Shown piece after piece: positions 11,026-21,328 of a DNA stretch of 48,780 bases; the stretch's first letter is position 1; every line of letters starts with the position of its first letter. The stretch covers positions 1 to 48,780 of the forward strand of contig CACGED010000008.1 of assembly GCA_902571975.1 (NCBI GenBank), given 5' to 3'. The notes below the pieces were generated by a model. That model worked only from the letters and a program-made list of their open reading frames with translations, had not been told where the DNA came from and searched no databases. Both the position numbers and the translations under genes were made by a program. Source of the DNA: an uncultured Pelagibacteraceae bacterium. GTDB taxonomy: Bacteria; Pseudomonadota; Alphaproteobacteria; Pelagibacterales; Pelagibacteraceae.

Positions 11026-12939
11026 ATGGAATACCTAATTTTATTTCTACCTCTAATAGGATCTGTAATTAGTGGTTTTTTTGGAAAAAAAATAGGAGAC
11101 AGAAATTCTCAAGTTTTGACAAGTTCGTTTGTTAGTATTTCAGCAATACTCTCTTTAATTGTTTTGTATAAAGTTATTAGTTCAGATTATTCAAACAACC
11201 TTGTTATAGCCACTTGGATCAATTCTGGAACATTAAATGTGCACTGGTCAATAAAAATTGATGCCTTATCAGCAGTTATGTTTGTTTTAGTAAATTTTGT
11301 TTCAGCTTTAGTTCATATTTATTCAATTGGATACATGTCACATGATCCTCACAAAACAAGATTTATGGCATATTTATCATTGTTCACTTTTGCAATGTTA
11401 ACTTTAGTAAGTTCAGATAATTTTATTCAACTATTTTTTGGCTGGGAAGGTGTAGGTTTATGCTCATATTTTTTAATTGGATTTTGGTTTAAAAAAGAAA
11501 GTGCAAACAAAGCTGCAATAAAAGCATTTGTTGTTAATAGAGTTGGTGACTTTGGTTTAGCACTTGGAATTTTTCTGATTTTTTATATTTTTGGTACAGT
11601 AAATTATGATGAGGTTTTTGAAAAAATCCCAAACGTATTAGATAAAAAAATAAATTTTATTGGTATTAATATAGAAATTATTGATTTGATTTGTTTGCTT
11701 CTATTAATTGGAGCAATGGGTAAATCAGCTCAATTTTTATTACATACCTGGTTGCCCGATGCTATGGAGGGCCCAACACCAGTATCCGCATTAATTCATG
11801 CAGCAACAATGGTAACAGCAGGGGTATTTCTGATTGTTAGATGCTCACCTATATATGAATACTCTCCATTAGCTCTCACAGTTATAACCATAATTGGAAT
11901 GACTACTGCTTTCTTTGCGGCAACAGTTGCTCTTGTACAAAATGATATAAAAAAAATTATAGCCTATTCTACTTGTAGTCAGTTGGGCTACATGTTCTTT
12001 GCCGCTGGAGTTGGTGCTTACAATGTAGCGATGTTTCATCTATTTACACATGCCTTTTTCAAAGCTTTGTTATTCTTAGGAGCTGGTGCTGTAATTCACT
12101 CATTTCATGAGGAACAAGATATAAATAAAATGGGTGGAGTTATAAAAAAACTTCCATACACATATGTGCTAATGCTTATTGGAACTCTTGCTTTAACAGG
12201 TTTTCCTTTTTTATCAGGTTTTTATTCAAAAGATGCAATAATAGAATTTGCATACTTAAGAGGAAATGGAGTTGGAATGCTTGCGGCTTTTGTAGGTATA
12301 GTTACAGCTTTATTAACATCAATTTATTCTTGGAGACTTATATTTAAAACATTCCATGGTAATTATAATAATAAAGAACTTAGTATTGATAAAATACACG
12401 AGTCTCCTTTTGTTATGATTGCTCCTTTAATTATATTAGCAATAGGGGCTATTTTTGCAGGTATGGCCTTTAAAGGTTTGTTTATAGGTCATGAGGTAGC
12501 ATATGAATTTTGGGCTCAATCTATAAAATTTTTAGAACCACTAAGCACAGATCATCCACCAACGTGGTTTTTGTTTTTAACACCTATACTTGTTACTGCT
12601 GCGATTCCATTTTCTTATTATTTGTATTTAAAAAACACAAACATAGTAAAAGGATTGAAAGAAATGAATGAACCAATTTATCAATTTTTAGTTAAGAAAT
12701 GGTACTTTGATGAAATGTACGATTATTTATTCGTCAATCCTTCAAAAAAAATTGGAAAGTTTTTATGGAAAAAAGTTGATGGATCAATAATAGATAAATT
12801 TGGTCCTGATGGGATTTCTAGTGTAATTAAAAATTTATCTATTAAAGCTGTCAAATTTCAATCTGGATTTATTTATCAATATGCATTTGTTATGTTGATT
12901 GGATTTTCAGTTTTACTAACAATACTGATATTAAACTAA
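11026..12939 (+). CDS. nuoL: NADH-quinone oxidoreductase subunit L (ND5 homologue, antiporter-like)
   Basis: The distal proton-pumping subunit, homologous to Mrp antiporters. The 637 residues contain many membrane helices, the FGWEGVGLCSYFLIGFW motif (138-154) with the key Glu, and the HTWLPDAMEGPTPVSALIHA segment (245-264) with the broken-helix region. The C-terminal lateral helix and final membrane anchor are present (residues about 555-637). It shares one base with nuoM. Confidence 0.97.
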   Translation: MEYLILFLPLIGSVISGFFGKKIGDRNSQVLTSSFVSISAILSLIVLYKVISSDYSNNLVIATWINSGTLNVHWSIKIDALSAVMFVLVNFVSALVHIYSIGYMSHDPHKTRFMAYLSLFTFAMLTLVSSDNFIQLFFGWEGVGLCSYFLIGFWFKKESANKAAIKAFVVNRVGDFGLALGIFLIFYIFGTVNYDEVFEKIPNVLDKKINFIGINIEIIDLICLLLLIGAMGKSAQFLLHTWLPDAMEGPTPVSALIHAATMVTAGVFLIVRCSPIYEYSPLALTVITIIGMTTAFFAATVALVQNDIKKIIAYSTCSQLGYMFFAAGVGAYNVAMFHLFTHAFFKALLFLGAGAVIHSFHEEQDINKMGGVIKKLPYTYVLMLIGTLALTGFPFLSGFYSKDAIIEFAYLRGNGVGMLAAFVGIVTALLTSIYSWRLIFKTFHGNYNNKELSIDKIHESPFVMIAPLIILAIGAIFAGMAFKGLFIGHEVAYEFWAQSIKFLEPLSTDHPPTWFLFLTPILVTAAIPFSYYLYLKNTNIVKGLKEMNEPIYQFLVKKWYFDEMYDYLFVNPSKKIGKFLWKKVDGSIIDKFGPDGISSVIKNLSIKAVKFQSGFIYQYAFVMLIGFSVLLTILILN

Positions 12940-14435
12940 TGAACTTTCCAATTTTATCGTCCTTAATTTTACTGCCTACAATAGGTGCTTTATTTATATT
13001 ATTCACAAAATCATCAAGTGGAAAATATCAGAGTTCTAAATATGTAGCTTTATTTATTTCTTTAGCAAATTTTTTATTATCTTTATATCTTTGGCATGTT
13101 TTTGATAAAAATTCAGTAGACTTTCAGTTTGTAGAAAATAGAGAATGGTTATCAGGATTTATTAATTATAAAGTTGGAATAGATGGTATTTCAATTTTAT
13201 TCATAATATTAACAACCTTCATAACTCCAATTTGTATAATTTCAGTCAATGCTACAATAACAAATAGACTGAAGGATTTCTTAATTGCCATATTAATAAT
13301 GGAAACTTTTATGATCGGTGTTTTTTGCTCTCTTGACCTAGTGGTATTTTATTTATTTTTTGAGGCAGGTCTTATACCAATGTTTTTAATTATTGGTATT
13401 TGGGGTGGAGAAAGAAGAGTCTACTCAGCCTTTAAATTTTTTCTGTACACTTTGTTAGGATCTGTTCTTATGCTGGTTGCTATTATTTCAATTTATTGGA
13501 TAACAGGAACCACTGATGTTGAAAAACTTTATGAACTTGGCATAAATGCTGAATATCAAAATTTATTATGGCTAGCATTTTTTAGTTCTTTTGCAGTAAA
13601 AACTCCTATGTGGCCAGTACATACTTGGCTGCCTGATGCTCATGTAGAAGCTCCAACTGTTGGTTCTGTATTACTAGCAGCAATACTACTTAAAATGGCT
13701 GGATATGGATTTATTAGATTTTCACTGGGGTTATTTCCAATAGCTTCTGAAAATTTCACAATGTTAGTTTATATCTTAAGTTTAATTGCAATTATTTACA
13801 CATCTCTAGTTGCTTTGATGCAGGAAGATATGAAAAAACTCATAGCATACTCCTCAGTTGCGCACATGGGGTTTGTAACATTAGGCATCTTCACAATGAC
13901 CCAACAAGGAATTGAAGGAAGTATTTTCCAAATGATTAGTCATGGACTTGTTTCAGCTGCACTTTTCTTAAGTGTTGGAGTTGTTTATGAAAGGCATCAT
14001 ACAAGACTAATAAATAAATATGGCGGCTTAGTCTCCATAATGCCAAGATATGCAATTGTTTTTATGGTATTCACACTAGGAGCCCTAGGACTGCCTGGAA
14101 CAACAGGTTTCATAGGAGAATTTTTAATTTTGATGGGTGCATTTGAGAAAAATATCTTAGTGGCTATGATTGCAAGTTTGGGAGTAATTCTTGGAGCAGC
14201 ATATATGCTGTGGTTATTTAAAAGGGTTGTTTTTGGCGAAATGAATAATCAAGAGCTTAAAAGTATGAAAGATTTAAAAACCTTTGAAATTATCACTTTA
14301 TCAGCTCTAGTGATACCAATTTTATTTTTTGGTTTTTACCCAGAACCTTTAATGAATTCAATTGAAGCATCGGTTGAGAATACTTTAAACATGTATAATT
14401 TTGACTTAATTAACAACCTTGCATCAAAGGACTAA
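12939..14435 (+). CDS. nuoM: NADH-quinone oxidoreductase subunit M (ND4 homologue, antiporter-like)
   Basis: The middle proton-pumping subunit. The 498 residues carry the FFEAGLIPMFLIIGIWGG segment with the essential Glu (about 141-158) and the HTWLPDAHVEAPTVGSVLLA segment (about 228-247). Some 14 hydrophobic helices are apparent. Length and motifs are normal. It overlaps nuoL and nuoN by one base each (TAATG junctions). Confidence 0.97.
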   Translation: MNFPILSSLILLPTIGALFILFTKSSSGKYQSSKYVALFISLANFLLSLYLWHVFDKNSVDFQFVENREWLSGFINYKVGIDGISILFIILTTFITPICIISVNATITNRLKDFLIAILIMETFMIGVFCSLDLVVFYLFFEAGLIPMFLIIGIWGGERRVYSAFKFFLYTLLGSVLMLVAIISIYWITGTTDVEKLYELGINAEYQNLLWLAFFSSFAVKTPMWPVHTWLPDAHVEAPTVGSVLLAAILLKMAGYGFIRFSLGLFPIASENFTMLVYILSLIAIIYTSLVALMQEDMKKLIAYSSVAHMGFVTLGIFTMTQQGIEGSIFQMISHGLVSAALFLSVGVVYERHHTRLINKYGGLVSIMPRYAIVFMVFTLGALGLPGTTGFIGEFLILMGAFEKNILVAMIASLGVILGAAYMLWLFKRVVFGEMNNQELKSMKDLKTFEIITLSALVIPILFFGFYPEPLMNSIEASVENTLNMYNFDLINNLASKD

Positions 14436-15850
14436 TGGAGAATTTTCAATATATATTACCAGAAATTTTTATATCGATATCTATAATGTTATTTTTACTA
14501 GTTGGAGTTTTCAAAAAAAATAGTGCAAGTTTAATTTACAATTTATCAAATATATCTTTACTTATTTTATTAGCACTAATAATAAATCTCAGCTCATTAG
14601 ATACAATTTACTTATTTAATGATTCATATTTAATAGACAATTTATCTAATTATATGAAGATTATACTTGTAGGATCTGGAATTTTTGTAATGCTAACTGG
14701 ATCTAAATATATCCAAGTGATCAATTTAAATAAAATTGAATACCCAATCCTCATTTTAAGCAGCATTTTGGGAATGATGATAATGATAAGTTCAAATGAT
14801 TTAATAGTTTTTTACATGGGCCTTGAGCTTCAATCGTTAGCTTTGTATGTTCTTGCGTCTTTTAATAGAGATAATTTACTTTCCACAGAGTCTGGACTAA
14901 AATATTTTGTTCTTAGCGCATTATCATCTGGTTTGCTGTTATATGGGTGCTCATTAACTTATGGATTTTCTGAAAGTACAAATTTTGATCAAATACTTAT
15001 AAACTCTACTGAATTTAATTATGGTACCACTTTTGGGATAGTTTTTATTTTAGTTGGTCTTGCATTTAAAATATCTGCTGTACCTTTTCACATGTGGGCT
15101 CCAGATGTTTATCAAGGCTCCCCAACATCTGTAACATTATTCTTTGCTATACTACCAAAAATAGCCGCACTCTCCGTGTTCATTAAGTTTTTGTACACGC
15201 CTTTTGCCAATATGAATGACCAGTGGCAAACTATTATTGTATTTATATCAATAGCTTCAATGATATTTGGTGCTGTGGCAGCAATAGGTCAAAAAAATTT
15301 AAAAAGGTTAATTGCATATAGTTCAATAAGTCATATGGGCTATGCATTGGCTGGATTAGCAACAGTTAGCAATCAAGGAATACAAAGTTCTATAACTTAT
15401 ATATCTATTTATTTGGTAATGAATTTAGCCTTTTTTAGCTGCCTATTTATGCTTAAGAGAGATGATAAATATTATGAGAATATAGAGGATTTATCTGGGC
15501 TTTCTAAAAAACATCCAATTTTATCTTTCTCATTATTAATAGTTTTATTTTCTTTAGCTGGAATACCTCCACTAGCAGGCTTCTTTGCAAAATTTTATGT
15601 TTTCTTAGCTGTTATAGAACAGTCAATGTATTTTTTAGCAATTGTTGGTTTGTTAGCAACTGTAGTTGCAGCTTTTTATTATCTAAGAATTATAAAGATT
15701 ATATATTTTGATCCAGAAAAAGAAGAATACGAAACATCTCATAATCTAGGATTAAAAATTACTTTGGCTATTTCAACAATATTTATTTTAGCATACTTTT
15801 TATATCCGAGCGGCATAACAGAAATAGTATCTAAAATTACCATGATCTAA
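14435..15850 (+). CDS. nuoN: NADH-quinone oxidoreductase subunit N (ND2 homologue, antiporter-like)
   Basis: The proximal antiporter-like proton-pumping subunit. The 471 residues include MGLELQSLALYVLASFNR (about 129-146) with the conserved Glu, and FHMWAPDVYQGSPTSVTLF (about 218-236). It is the last of the 14 nuo genes; its stop shares one base with birA, so the downstream genes are probably on the same transcript. Confidence 0.97.
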   Translation: MENFQYILPEIFISISIMLFLLVGVFKKNSASLIYNLSNISLLILLALIINLSSLDTIYLFNDSYLIDNLSNYMKIILVGSGIFVMLTGSKYIQVINLNKIEYPILILSSILGMMIMISSNDLIVFYMGLELQSLALYVLASFNRDNLLSTESGLKYFVLSALSSGLLLYGCSLTYGFSESTNFDQILINSTEFNYGTTFGIVFILVGLAFKISAVPFHMWAPDVYQGSPTSVTLFFAILPKIAALSVFIKFLYTPFANMNDQWQTIIVFISIASMIFGAVAAIGQKNLKRLIAYSSISHMGYALAGLATVSNQGIQSSITYISIYLVMNLAFFSCLFMLKRDDKYYENIEDLSGLSKKHPILSFSLLIVLFSLAGIPPLAGFFAKFYVFLAVIEQSMYFLAIVGLLATVVAAFYYLRIIKIIYFDPEKEEYETSHNLGLKITLAISTIFILAYFLYPSGITEIVSKITMI

Positions 15851-16374
15851 TGAAATTAAAAAAATATTTTTACAAAAAAGTCGAGAGCACTAACAATGTA
15901 GCGCTAAGATTAATTAAGCAAGGCAATCAAAGAGGAATAATTTTAACAGATGAACAAACAAAAGGTAAAGGACAAAGAAAAAATAAATGGATATCTATAA
16001 AAGGTAATTTATTTTTGTCAGTCTTCTTTGAAATTAGTAAAAAAATATCCTTATCAAAAATAATAAATTTAAATTTAAAAATAATTAAAAAAATAATATA
16101 TAAAAAAATAAATACTTTGATTCAAATAAAAAAACCTAATGATATATTAATAAATAGAAAAAAGGTCTGTGGAATTTTACAAGAAACAATTTTTAAGCAG
16201 AATAGAAAATATTTAATTGTAGGAATTGGAATTAATATTTCTAGTAGTCCAAAAATTAATAATTACCCAACTACATATTTAAATAATTATACAAATAAAA
16301 AATTAAAAAGAATTGAATTATTTAAAGAAATTAAATTACTGTATGAAAAAAACTTACACTCATTTGGAGTTTAA
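15850..16374 (+). CDS. birA: Biotin-[acetyl-CoA-carboxylase] ligase, minimal form
   Basis: Attaches biotin to the carboxyl-carrier protein of acetyl-CoA carboxylase. Motifs in order: ESTNN (12-16), the adenylate loop GKGQRKNKW (39-47, family GRGRxGRxW), NLFLSVFF (53-60), KKPNDILINRKKVCGIL (94-110) and GIGINI (125-130). With only 174 residues it has neither the N-terminal helix-turn-helix nor a full C-terminal domain, so it should act only as a ligase, not a repressor. The usual KWPND reads KKPND. It is the nuoN-birA-coaX-rnj arrangement seen in many alphaproteobacteria. The gene is notably AT-rich. Confidence 0.88.
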   Translation: MKLKKYFYKKVESTNNVALRLIKQGNQRGIILTDEQTKGKGQRKNKWISIKGNLFLSVFFEISKKISLSKIINLNLKIIKKIIYKKINTLIQIKKPNDILINRKKVCGILQETIFKQNRKYLIVGIGINISSSPKINNYPTTYLNNYTNKKLKRIELFKEIKLLYEKNLHSFGV

Positions 16375-16377
16375 TAT

Positions 16378-17118
16378 ATGTATTTAATTGGAGATATTGG
16401 AAATACTGCAATTAAGATTTGTTTATTCAATAACAATTTAAAATTGATCAAAAATATTAAAATTCATAAGAAAAATTTAAACAAAAAATTTATCAATAAA
16501 AAATTATTATTTTTAAATAAATATAATTCTAAACTTAAAAAAGTGCTCTTTAGCTCGGTTGTCCCTAACTCTTATAAAATAATAAAAAAAACTATTAAGG
16601 AAATTACTAAATTAAATTGTGTTGAATTAAAAACATGTAATTTAAAGAAATTTATAAATATAAAAGTCAATAGAAAACAAATTGGTTCTGATCGTTTAGC
16701 TAATGCGATTGCAGTTATTGATAGTAGGTTTAATTATATTATAGTTGATTTTGGAACGGCTACCAATTTCGATATTGTTATTAAAAAAGATTATATTGGT
16801 GGTGTTTTAGCACCGGGTGTAGAACTTTCCTTGAAAAATTTAATAGATAAAGCCTCTTTAATACCTAAAATTAAGCTAGAAAAAACACCAAATGTCATTG
16901 GCAAAAACACTAAAAGCGCTGTAAGAGCAGGCTTTTATCATGGTTATACTGGTTTAATTGAAAATATAATTAAACTTATTTTAAAACAAACTAGAAAGAA
17001 GTTTAAAATTATAATTACAGGTGGATTTGCACACTTATTTAAATCATCAATTAAAGGTATTAAAACGGTTGATAAAAATTTAACAATAAAAGGTATTTTA
17101 AAAGTAGCTTTAAATTAA
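16378..17118 (+). CDS. coaX: Type III pantothenate kinase
   Basis: Phosphorylates pantothenate, the first step of coenzyme A synthesis. The 246 residues carry the phosphate-binding motif DIGNTAIK (5-12), IGSDRLANAIAV (101-112), DFGTATNFDIV (with the catalytic Asp), GGVLAPGVELSLKNL and a C-terminal TGGFA, all typical of the ASKHA-fold CoaX family. It lies three bases after birA. The product is very rich in Lys, Asn and Ile, even compared with its neighbours. Confidence 0.93.
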   Translation: MYLIGDIGNTAIKICLFNNNLKLIKNIKIHKKNLNKKFINKKLLFLNKYNSKLKKVLFSSVVPNSYKIIKKTIKEITKLNCVELKTCNLKKFINIKVNRKQIGSDRLANAIAVIDSRFNYIIVDFGTATNFDIVIKKDYIGGVLAPGVELSLKNLIDKASLIPKIKLEKTPNVIGKNTKSAVRAGFYHGYTGLIENIIKLILKQTRKKFKIIITGGFAHLFKSSIKGIKTVDKNLTIKGILKVALN

Positions 17119-17124
17119 AAAAAT

Positions 17125-18783
17125 ATGAAAGATGAATTATTATTTTGTCCTCTAGGGGGATCTGGTGAAATAGGAATGAACATGAACCTATTTGCATATG
17201 GTAAGCCAGACAATCAAAAATGGATTATTGTTGATCTTGGTGTTACATTTGCAGATGATACAGTACCTGGTGTTGATATAATATATCCAGATCCAGGATT
17301 TATAATAGATAAAAAAGATGACCTGCTAGGTATAGTCCTAACGCATGCTCATGAAGATCATATTGGAGCTATTGCCCATGTTTGGCCAAAATTAAAATGC
17401 AAAATTTATGCAACACCTTTTACATCAGTTCTTATTACTGAAAAATTTAAAGAAAAAAAAATTGATATAACTGGTTATTTAAAAATTGTAGAACTTAATA
17501 GCACTATTAATTTAGAACCCTTCAAAATAGAATTTGTTACTCTTACCCATTCAATATTAGAACCAAATGGTCTTAGAATACAAACGCCAGCAGGAAATAT
17601 ATTGCACACTGGAGATTGGAAATGTGATCCAGATCCTTTAATAGGTGGAAATATAAACTCTGAAAGATTAAAGGAAATAGGTAATGAAGGCGTATTAGCA
17701 ATGATATGCGATTCAACTAATGTATTTAGCGCAGGTAGAGCAGGATCTGAACTTGATGTTCGTAAAAATTTACTTAAAGTTTTTCAAAGATTAAAAAAAA
17801 GAATTATTGTTACATCATTTGCATCTAATGTGGCTAGAATGGAAACAGTTTTTTACTGTGCAGAACAAACCGGAAGACAAATATCATTAGTTGGAAGATC
17901 TATGCATAGAATTTTTAAAGCAGCTAGACAATGTGGTTATCTTAAAAATGTTATTGATCCTATAGATCCTAGAGATGCAAAGAATATATCTAGAGAAAAA
18001 ATTGTTTATTTATGTACTGGAAGCCAAGGTGAACCAATGGGTGCTATGAATAGAATAGTCAAATATACCCACCCTGATGTTTTTATTGAGAGAAATGATA
18101 CTGTTATTTTTTCTTCAAAAATTATCCCTGGAAATGAAAAGAAGTTATATAAGCTTCATAATAATTTGGTCAAAGAAGGTATCGAAGTTATATCAGAAGA
18201 TAATGAATATATTCATGTTTCTGGTCATCCTAACCGTGAAGACTTAAGGGATATGTATAATTGGGTAAGGCCAAAAGCTGTTATACCTGTTCATGGAGAA
18301 CACAGACATATGATGGAGCACATAGAATTTGCCAAAGAAATGCAAGTTAAATACCCAGTTCAAGTAGAGAATGGAGATATTGTTAAGTTATATCCAGGAG
18401 AAAAACCAGAGGTTTATGATAAAGCACCTAGTGGAAGAGTTTATTTAGATGGAAATGTACCAGTAGAAGAAGATTCTAGATCAATAAAAGAGAGAAGAAA
18501 TATTTCATCAAATGGATTTTTAGAAGCTACAATTATGATTACACCAAAAGGAAATATTCACAATAAACCTTTGGTAACTTTTAGAGGTTTACCAGTATAT
18601 GAGAGTGACGAGTTTATTTATGGATTAGAGGAAGAAATAGAGAGAACTGTTAAAACATTTTCATTAAATAACACAAAACAACAAGATAATCTTATAGATG
18701 CTCTTAAAATAACTTGTCGTAAATTTTCAAAAGAAAAAACTGGGAAAAAACCACTAACAAATATAAACTTGGTAAGAATTTAA
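17125..18783 (+). CDS. rnj: Ribonuclease J
   Basis: A metallo-beta-lactamase/beta-CASP ribonuclease with 5'-3' exonuclease and endonuclease activity, acting in mRNA and rRNA processing. The 552 residues include the metal site HAHEDH (74-79), HTGDWKCDPDP (about 163-173), CDSTN (about 195-199), the beta-CASP motif around SGHPNRED and VHGEHRH (motif C). Length is typical. It starts six bases after coaX, and proS follows eight bases on. Confidence 0.95.
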   Translation: MKDELLFCPLGGSGEIGMNMNLFAYGKPDNQKWIIVDLGVTFADDTVPGVDIIYPDPGFIIDKKDDLLGIVLTHAHEDHIGAIAHVWPKLKCKIYATPFTSVLITEKFKEKKIDITGYLKIVELNSTINLEPFKIEFVTLTHSILEPNGLRIQTPAGNILHTGDWKCDPDPLIGGNINSERLKEIGNEGVLAMICDSTNVFSAGRAGSELDVRKNLLKVFQRLKKRIIVTSFASNVARMETVFYCAEQTGRQISLVGRSMHRIFKAARQCGYLKNVIDPIDPRDAKNISREKIVYLCTGSQGEPMGAMNRIVKYTHPDVFIERNDTVIFSSKIIPGNEKKLYKLHNNLVKEGIEVISEDNEYIHVSGHPNREDLRDMYNWVRPKAVIPVHGEHRHMMEHIEFAKEMQVKYPVQVENGDIVKLYPGEKPEVYDKAPSGRVYLDGNVPVEEDSRSIKERRNISSNGFLEATIMITPKGNIHNKPLVTFRGLPVYESDEFIYGLEEEIERTVKTFSLNNTKQQDNLIDALKITCRKFSKEKTGKKPLTNINLVRI

Positions 18784-18791
18784 ATAATAAA

Positions 18792-20120
18792 ATGTATTTT
18801 TCAAAATCATTTGTACCAATTCTTAAAAATAATCCTACAGAAGCTAAAATTAAATCTCATCAGCTCATGTTAAGAGTTGGAATGATTAAGCAATCATCAG
18901 CTGGAATCTATTCATGGTTACCCCTTGGTTTCAAAGTTATGAAAAAAATAGAGCAAATTGTTAGAGAAGAGCAGGATAGAATTGGCGTTCAAGAAATTTT
19001 AATGCCAACAATTCAATCATCAGAAATCTGGAAAGAAAGTGGAAGATATGATGATTATGGAGAAGAGATGTTACGTATTAAAGATCGTCAAAATAGAGAA
19101 ATGTTATATGGACCGACTAACGAAGAATTAGTTACAGAAATATTTAGATCAAGTATTAAGTCTTATAAATCACTTCCACAGCTATTATATCATATTCAAT
19201 GGAAATTTAGAGATGAATTAAGACCAAGATTTGGTATTATGAGATGTAGAGAGTTTTATATGAAAGATGCTTACTCTTTCGATTTAAACGACGACGAAGC
19301 TCTTTTTTCTTATAACAAATTTTTCCTCTCGTATTTAAGAACTTTTAAAAGATTAAATTTGTCAGCAATACCGATGGCAGCAGATACTGGACCTATTGGT
19401 GGAAATCTTTCCCATGAATTTATAATTCTTGCTGATACTGGGGAAAGTAAAATTTACACTGATAAACGGATATTCGATGTGAATAGCTCATCTACTTTAT
19501 TAGAAAAAAATTCGCTTACTGATTTACGACAGCAATATGAAAAATTTTATTCTGTTACAGACGAGAAGTTTGATCAGAAAGAATTTGAAAAAGTAGTTCC
19601 AGAAGAATTTAGAGTAAATACAAAAGGAATAGAGGTAGGTCATATATTCTATTTTGGAGATAAATATTCAAAACCAATGAATGCTGCAGTAGATTTTAAT
19701 GGTAAAAAAGAATTTGTTAAAATGGGATCTTATGGAATAGGAGTATCAAGATTGGTAGGTGCCATAATTGAGGCTAAATACAACGATAAAGATGAAATAA
19801 TGAAATGGCCAATATCAGTTGCTCCTTATCATTGTGCAATAATTCCAATGATTAAAAAAAATGATACATCACATTTAGAAAAATCGTCTAAAATTTTTGA
19901 ATATTTAAAGTCTAAAAATATAGATGCTATCATAGACGATACTGAAGAAAATATTTCAGCAAAAATTAGGAAATTTAATTTAATTGGTATTCCATATCAG
20001 TTGATTTTGGGAAATAAAACCGATGGAGATATATTTGAGTTTAAAGAAATTAATGGGGAAACTCAAAAATTAAATATCGAAGAAGTTGCGTCACAAATTT
20101 TAAAAGCTAAATCAAATTGA
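18792..20120 (+). CDS. proS: Prolyl-tRNA synthetase (short alphaproteobacterial form)
   Basis: Charges tRNA-Pro. At 442 residues this is the short class II form without the editing insertion found in the E. coli enzyme (about 570 residues). Visible: SSAGIYSWLPLG (motif 1 area), GPTNEELVTEI, RDELRPRFGIMRCREFYMKDAYSFD (motif 2) and GSYGIGVSRLVGAIIE (motif 3), then the anticodon-binding domain. It overlaps the start of the next gene by four bases. Confidence 0.95.
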   Translation: MYFSKSFVPILKNNPTEAKIKSHQLMLRVGMIKQSSAGIYSWLPLGFKVMKKIEQIVREEQDRIGVQEILMPTIQSSEIWKESGRYDDYGEEMLRIKDRQNREMLYGPTNEELVTEIFRSSIKSYKSLPQLLYHIQWKFRDELRPRFGIMRCREFYMKDAYSFDLNDDEALFSYNKFFLSYLRTFKRLNLSAIPMAADTGPIGGNLSHEFIILADTGESKIYTDKRIFDVNSSSTLLEKNSLTDLRQQYEKFYSVTDEKFDQKEFEKVVPEEFRVNTKGIEVGHIFYFGDKYSKPMNAAVDFNGKKEFVKMGSYGIGVSRLVGAIIEAKYNDKDEIMKWPISVAPYHCAIIPMIKKNDTSHLEKSSKIFEYLKSKNIDAIIDDTEENISAKIRKFNLIGIPYQLILGNKTDGDIFEFKEINGETQKLNIEEVASQILKAKSN

Positions 20121-21328
20121 TATCACAGCTAGAAAGAGAAGTAACATTTAGATTTTTAAGAACTAGAAAAAATGATGGTTTTTTAAATATCATCTCAATT
20201 TTTTCTTTTATAGGTATTTCATTAGGGGTTGCAGTTCTAATCATTGTTATGTCAGTAATGAATGGTTTTAGAACTGAGCTAATAACTAAAATTGTAGGTT
20301 TTAATGCTCATGCGGTAGTTCAAGCAGAAAATAAACCATTGAAATATATTCAAGATTTAGATCTGGCAAAAAATATAGTTTCAAATGATGGAGAAGCAGT
20401 AATATTGAATAAAAATATTACGAAGGGTGTCTTTTTAAAAGGATATTTAGAAAGTGATTTTAGAAATCTTCAAATAGTTAAAAATAAGGAATTTTTTGGA
20501 TCGCAAAACTTAAATGAAAATAATATTTCAATTGGTAAAGAACTGAGTTTTAATTTAAATGTTGAAATAGGTGATACTATTACAGTTATGTCTCCTGCAG
20601 GAATACAAACTTTAGTAGGCACACTTCCCAAACAAAAAAACTTTAAAATAGTATCAATTTTTGACAGTGGTTTGTCAAACTATAATGAAAATATTGCATA
20701 TATAAATTTAAAAACACTTGAGATTTTTTTTAATAAGAATAAAGAAGATAGGTTCTTAGAATTTTATTTTAAAGATCCAAAAAATATAGAAATTCATAAA
20801 AAAAATTTAAAAACACAGTTTCCAGATTCACTAGTTTATACTTGGTCAGATATGAATAAATCATTATTTTTAGCTTTAAAAGTTGAAAGGAATGTAATGT
20901 TTATAATTCTTTCTTTGATAATTATTGTTGCAGCTTTTAATATAATATCTGGACTTACAATTTTAGTTAAAAACAAAACAAGGGATATAGGTATCTTAAA
21001 ATCAATTGGGGTATCAAGCAAATCGATAAAAAAAATCTTCTTTTTGGTGGGTTTTTTTATAGGAACATCGGCGACATTATTTGGAGTAGTTGTTGGCACC
21101 CTTTTTTCTATTTATGTAGAAAGTATTAGACAATTTATTTCAAATATATTTGGTATTTCTCTTTTCCCAGAAGATATTTATATTTTAAATACGTTGCCTT
21201 CTGAAATAAATATAAATTCAATAATAATAATCTCTCTTTGTTCAATATTTGCTACAATTTTAGTATCGATATATCCAGCTTCGAAAGCATCTTCTTTAGA
21301 TACAGTTAAAACTCTTAAGTATGAATAA
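20117..21328 (+). CDS. lolC: Lipoprotein-releasing ABC transporter permease (LolC/LolE family)
   Basis: The inner-membrane permease that extracts lipoproteins for transfer to LolA. The 403 residues have an N-terminal membrane helix ending in IVMSVMNGFR (about 22-54), a large periplasmic domain, and three C-terminal helices (about 255-285, 305-332, 370-392) of the MacB/FtsX type. The start is a TTG at 20117 overlapping the proS stop; it gives ISQLEREVTFRFLRTR, matching the family start, and no ATG fits nearby. As in other alphaproteobacteria, only one LolC/E gene is seen beside lolD, so the permease may be a homodimer (inference). Confidence 0.9.
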   Translation: MISQLEREVTFRFLRTRKNDGFLNIISIFSFIGISLGVAVLIIVMSVMNGFRTELITKIVGFNAHAVVQAENKPLKYIQDLDLAKNIVSNDGEAVILNKNITKGVFLKGYLESDFRNLQIVKNKEFFGSQNLNENNISIGKELSFNLNVEIGDTITVMSPAGIQTLVGTLPKQKNFKIVSIFDSGLSNYNENIAYINLKTLEIFFNKNKEDRFLEFYFKDPKNIEIHKKNLKTQFPDSLVYTWSDMNKSLFLALKVERNVMFIILSLIIIVAAFNIISGLTILVKNKTRDIGILKSIGVSSKSIKKIFFLVGFFIGTSATLFGVVVGTLFSIYVESIRQFISNIFGISLFPEDIYILNTLPSEININSIIIISLCSIFATILVSIYPASKASSLDTVKTLKYE

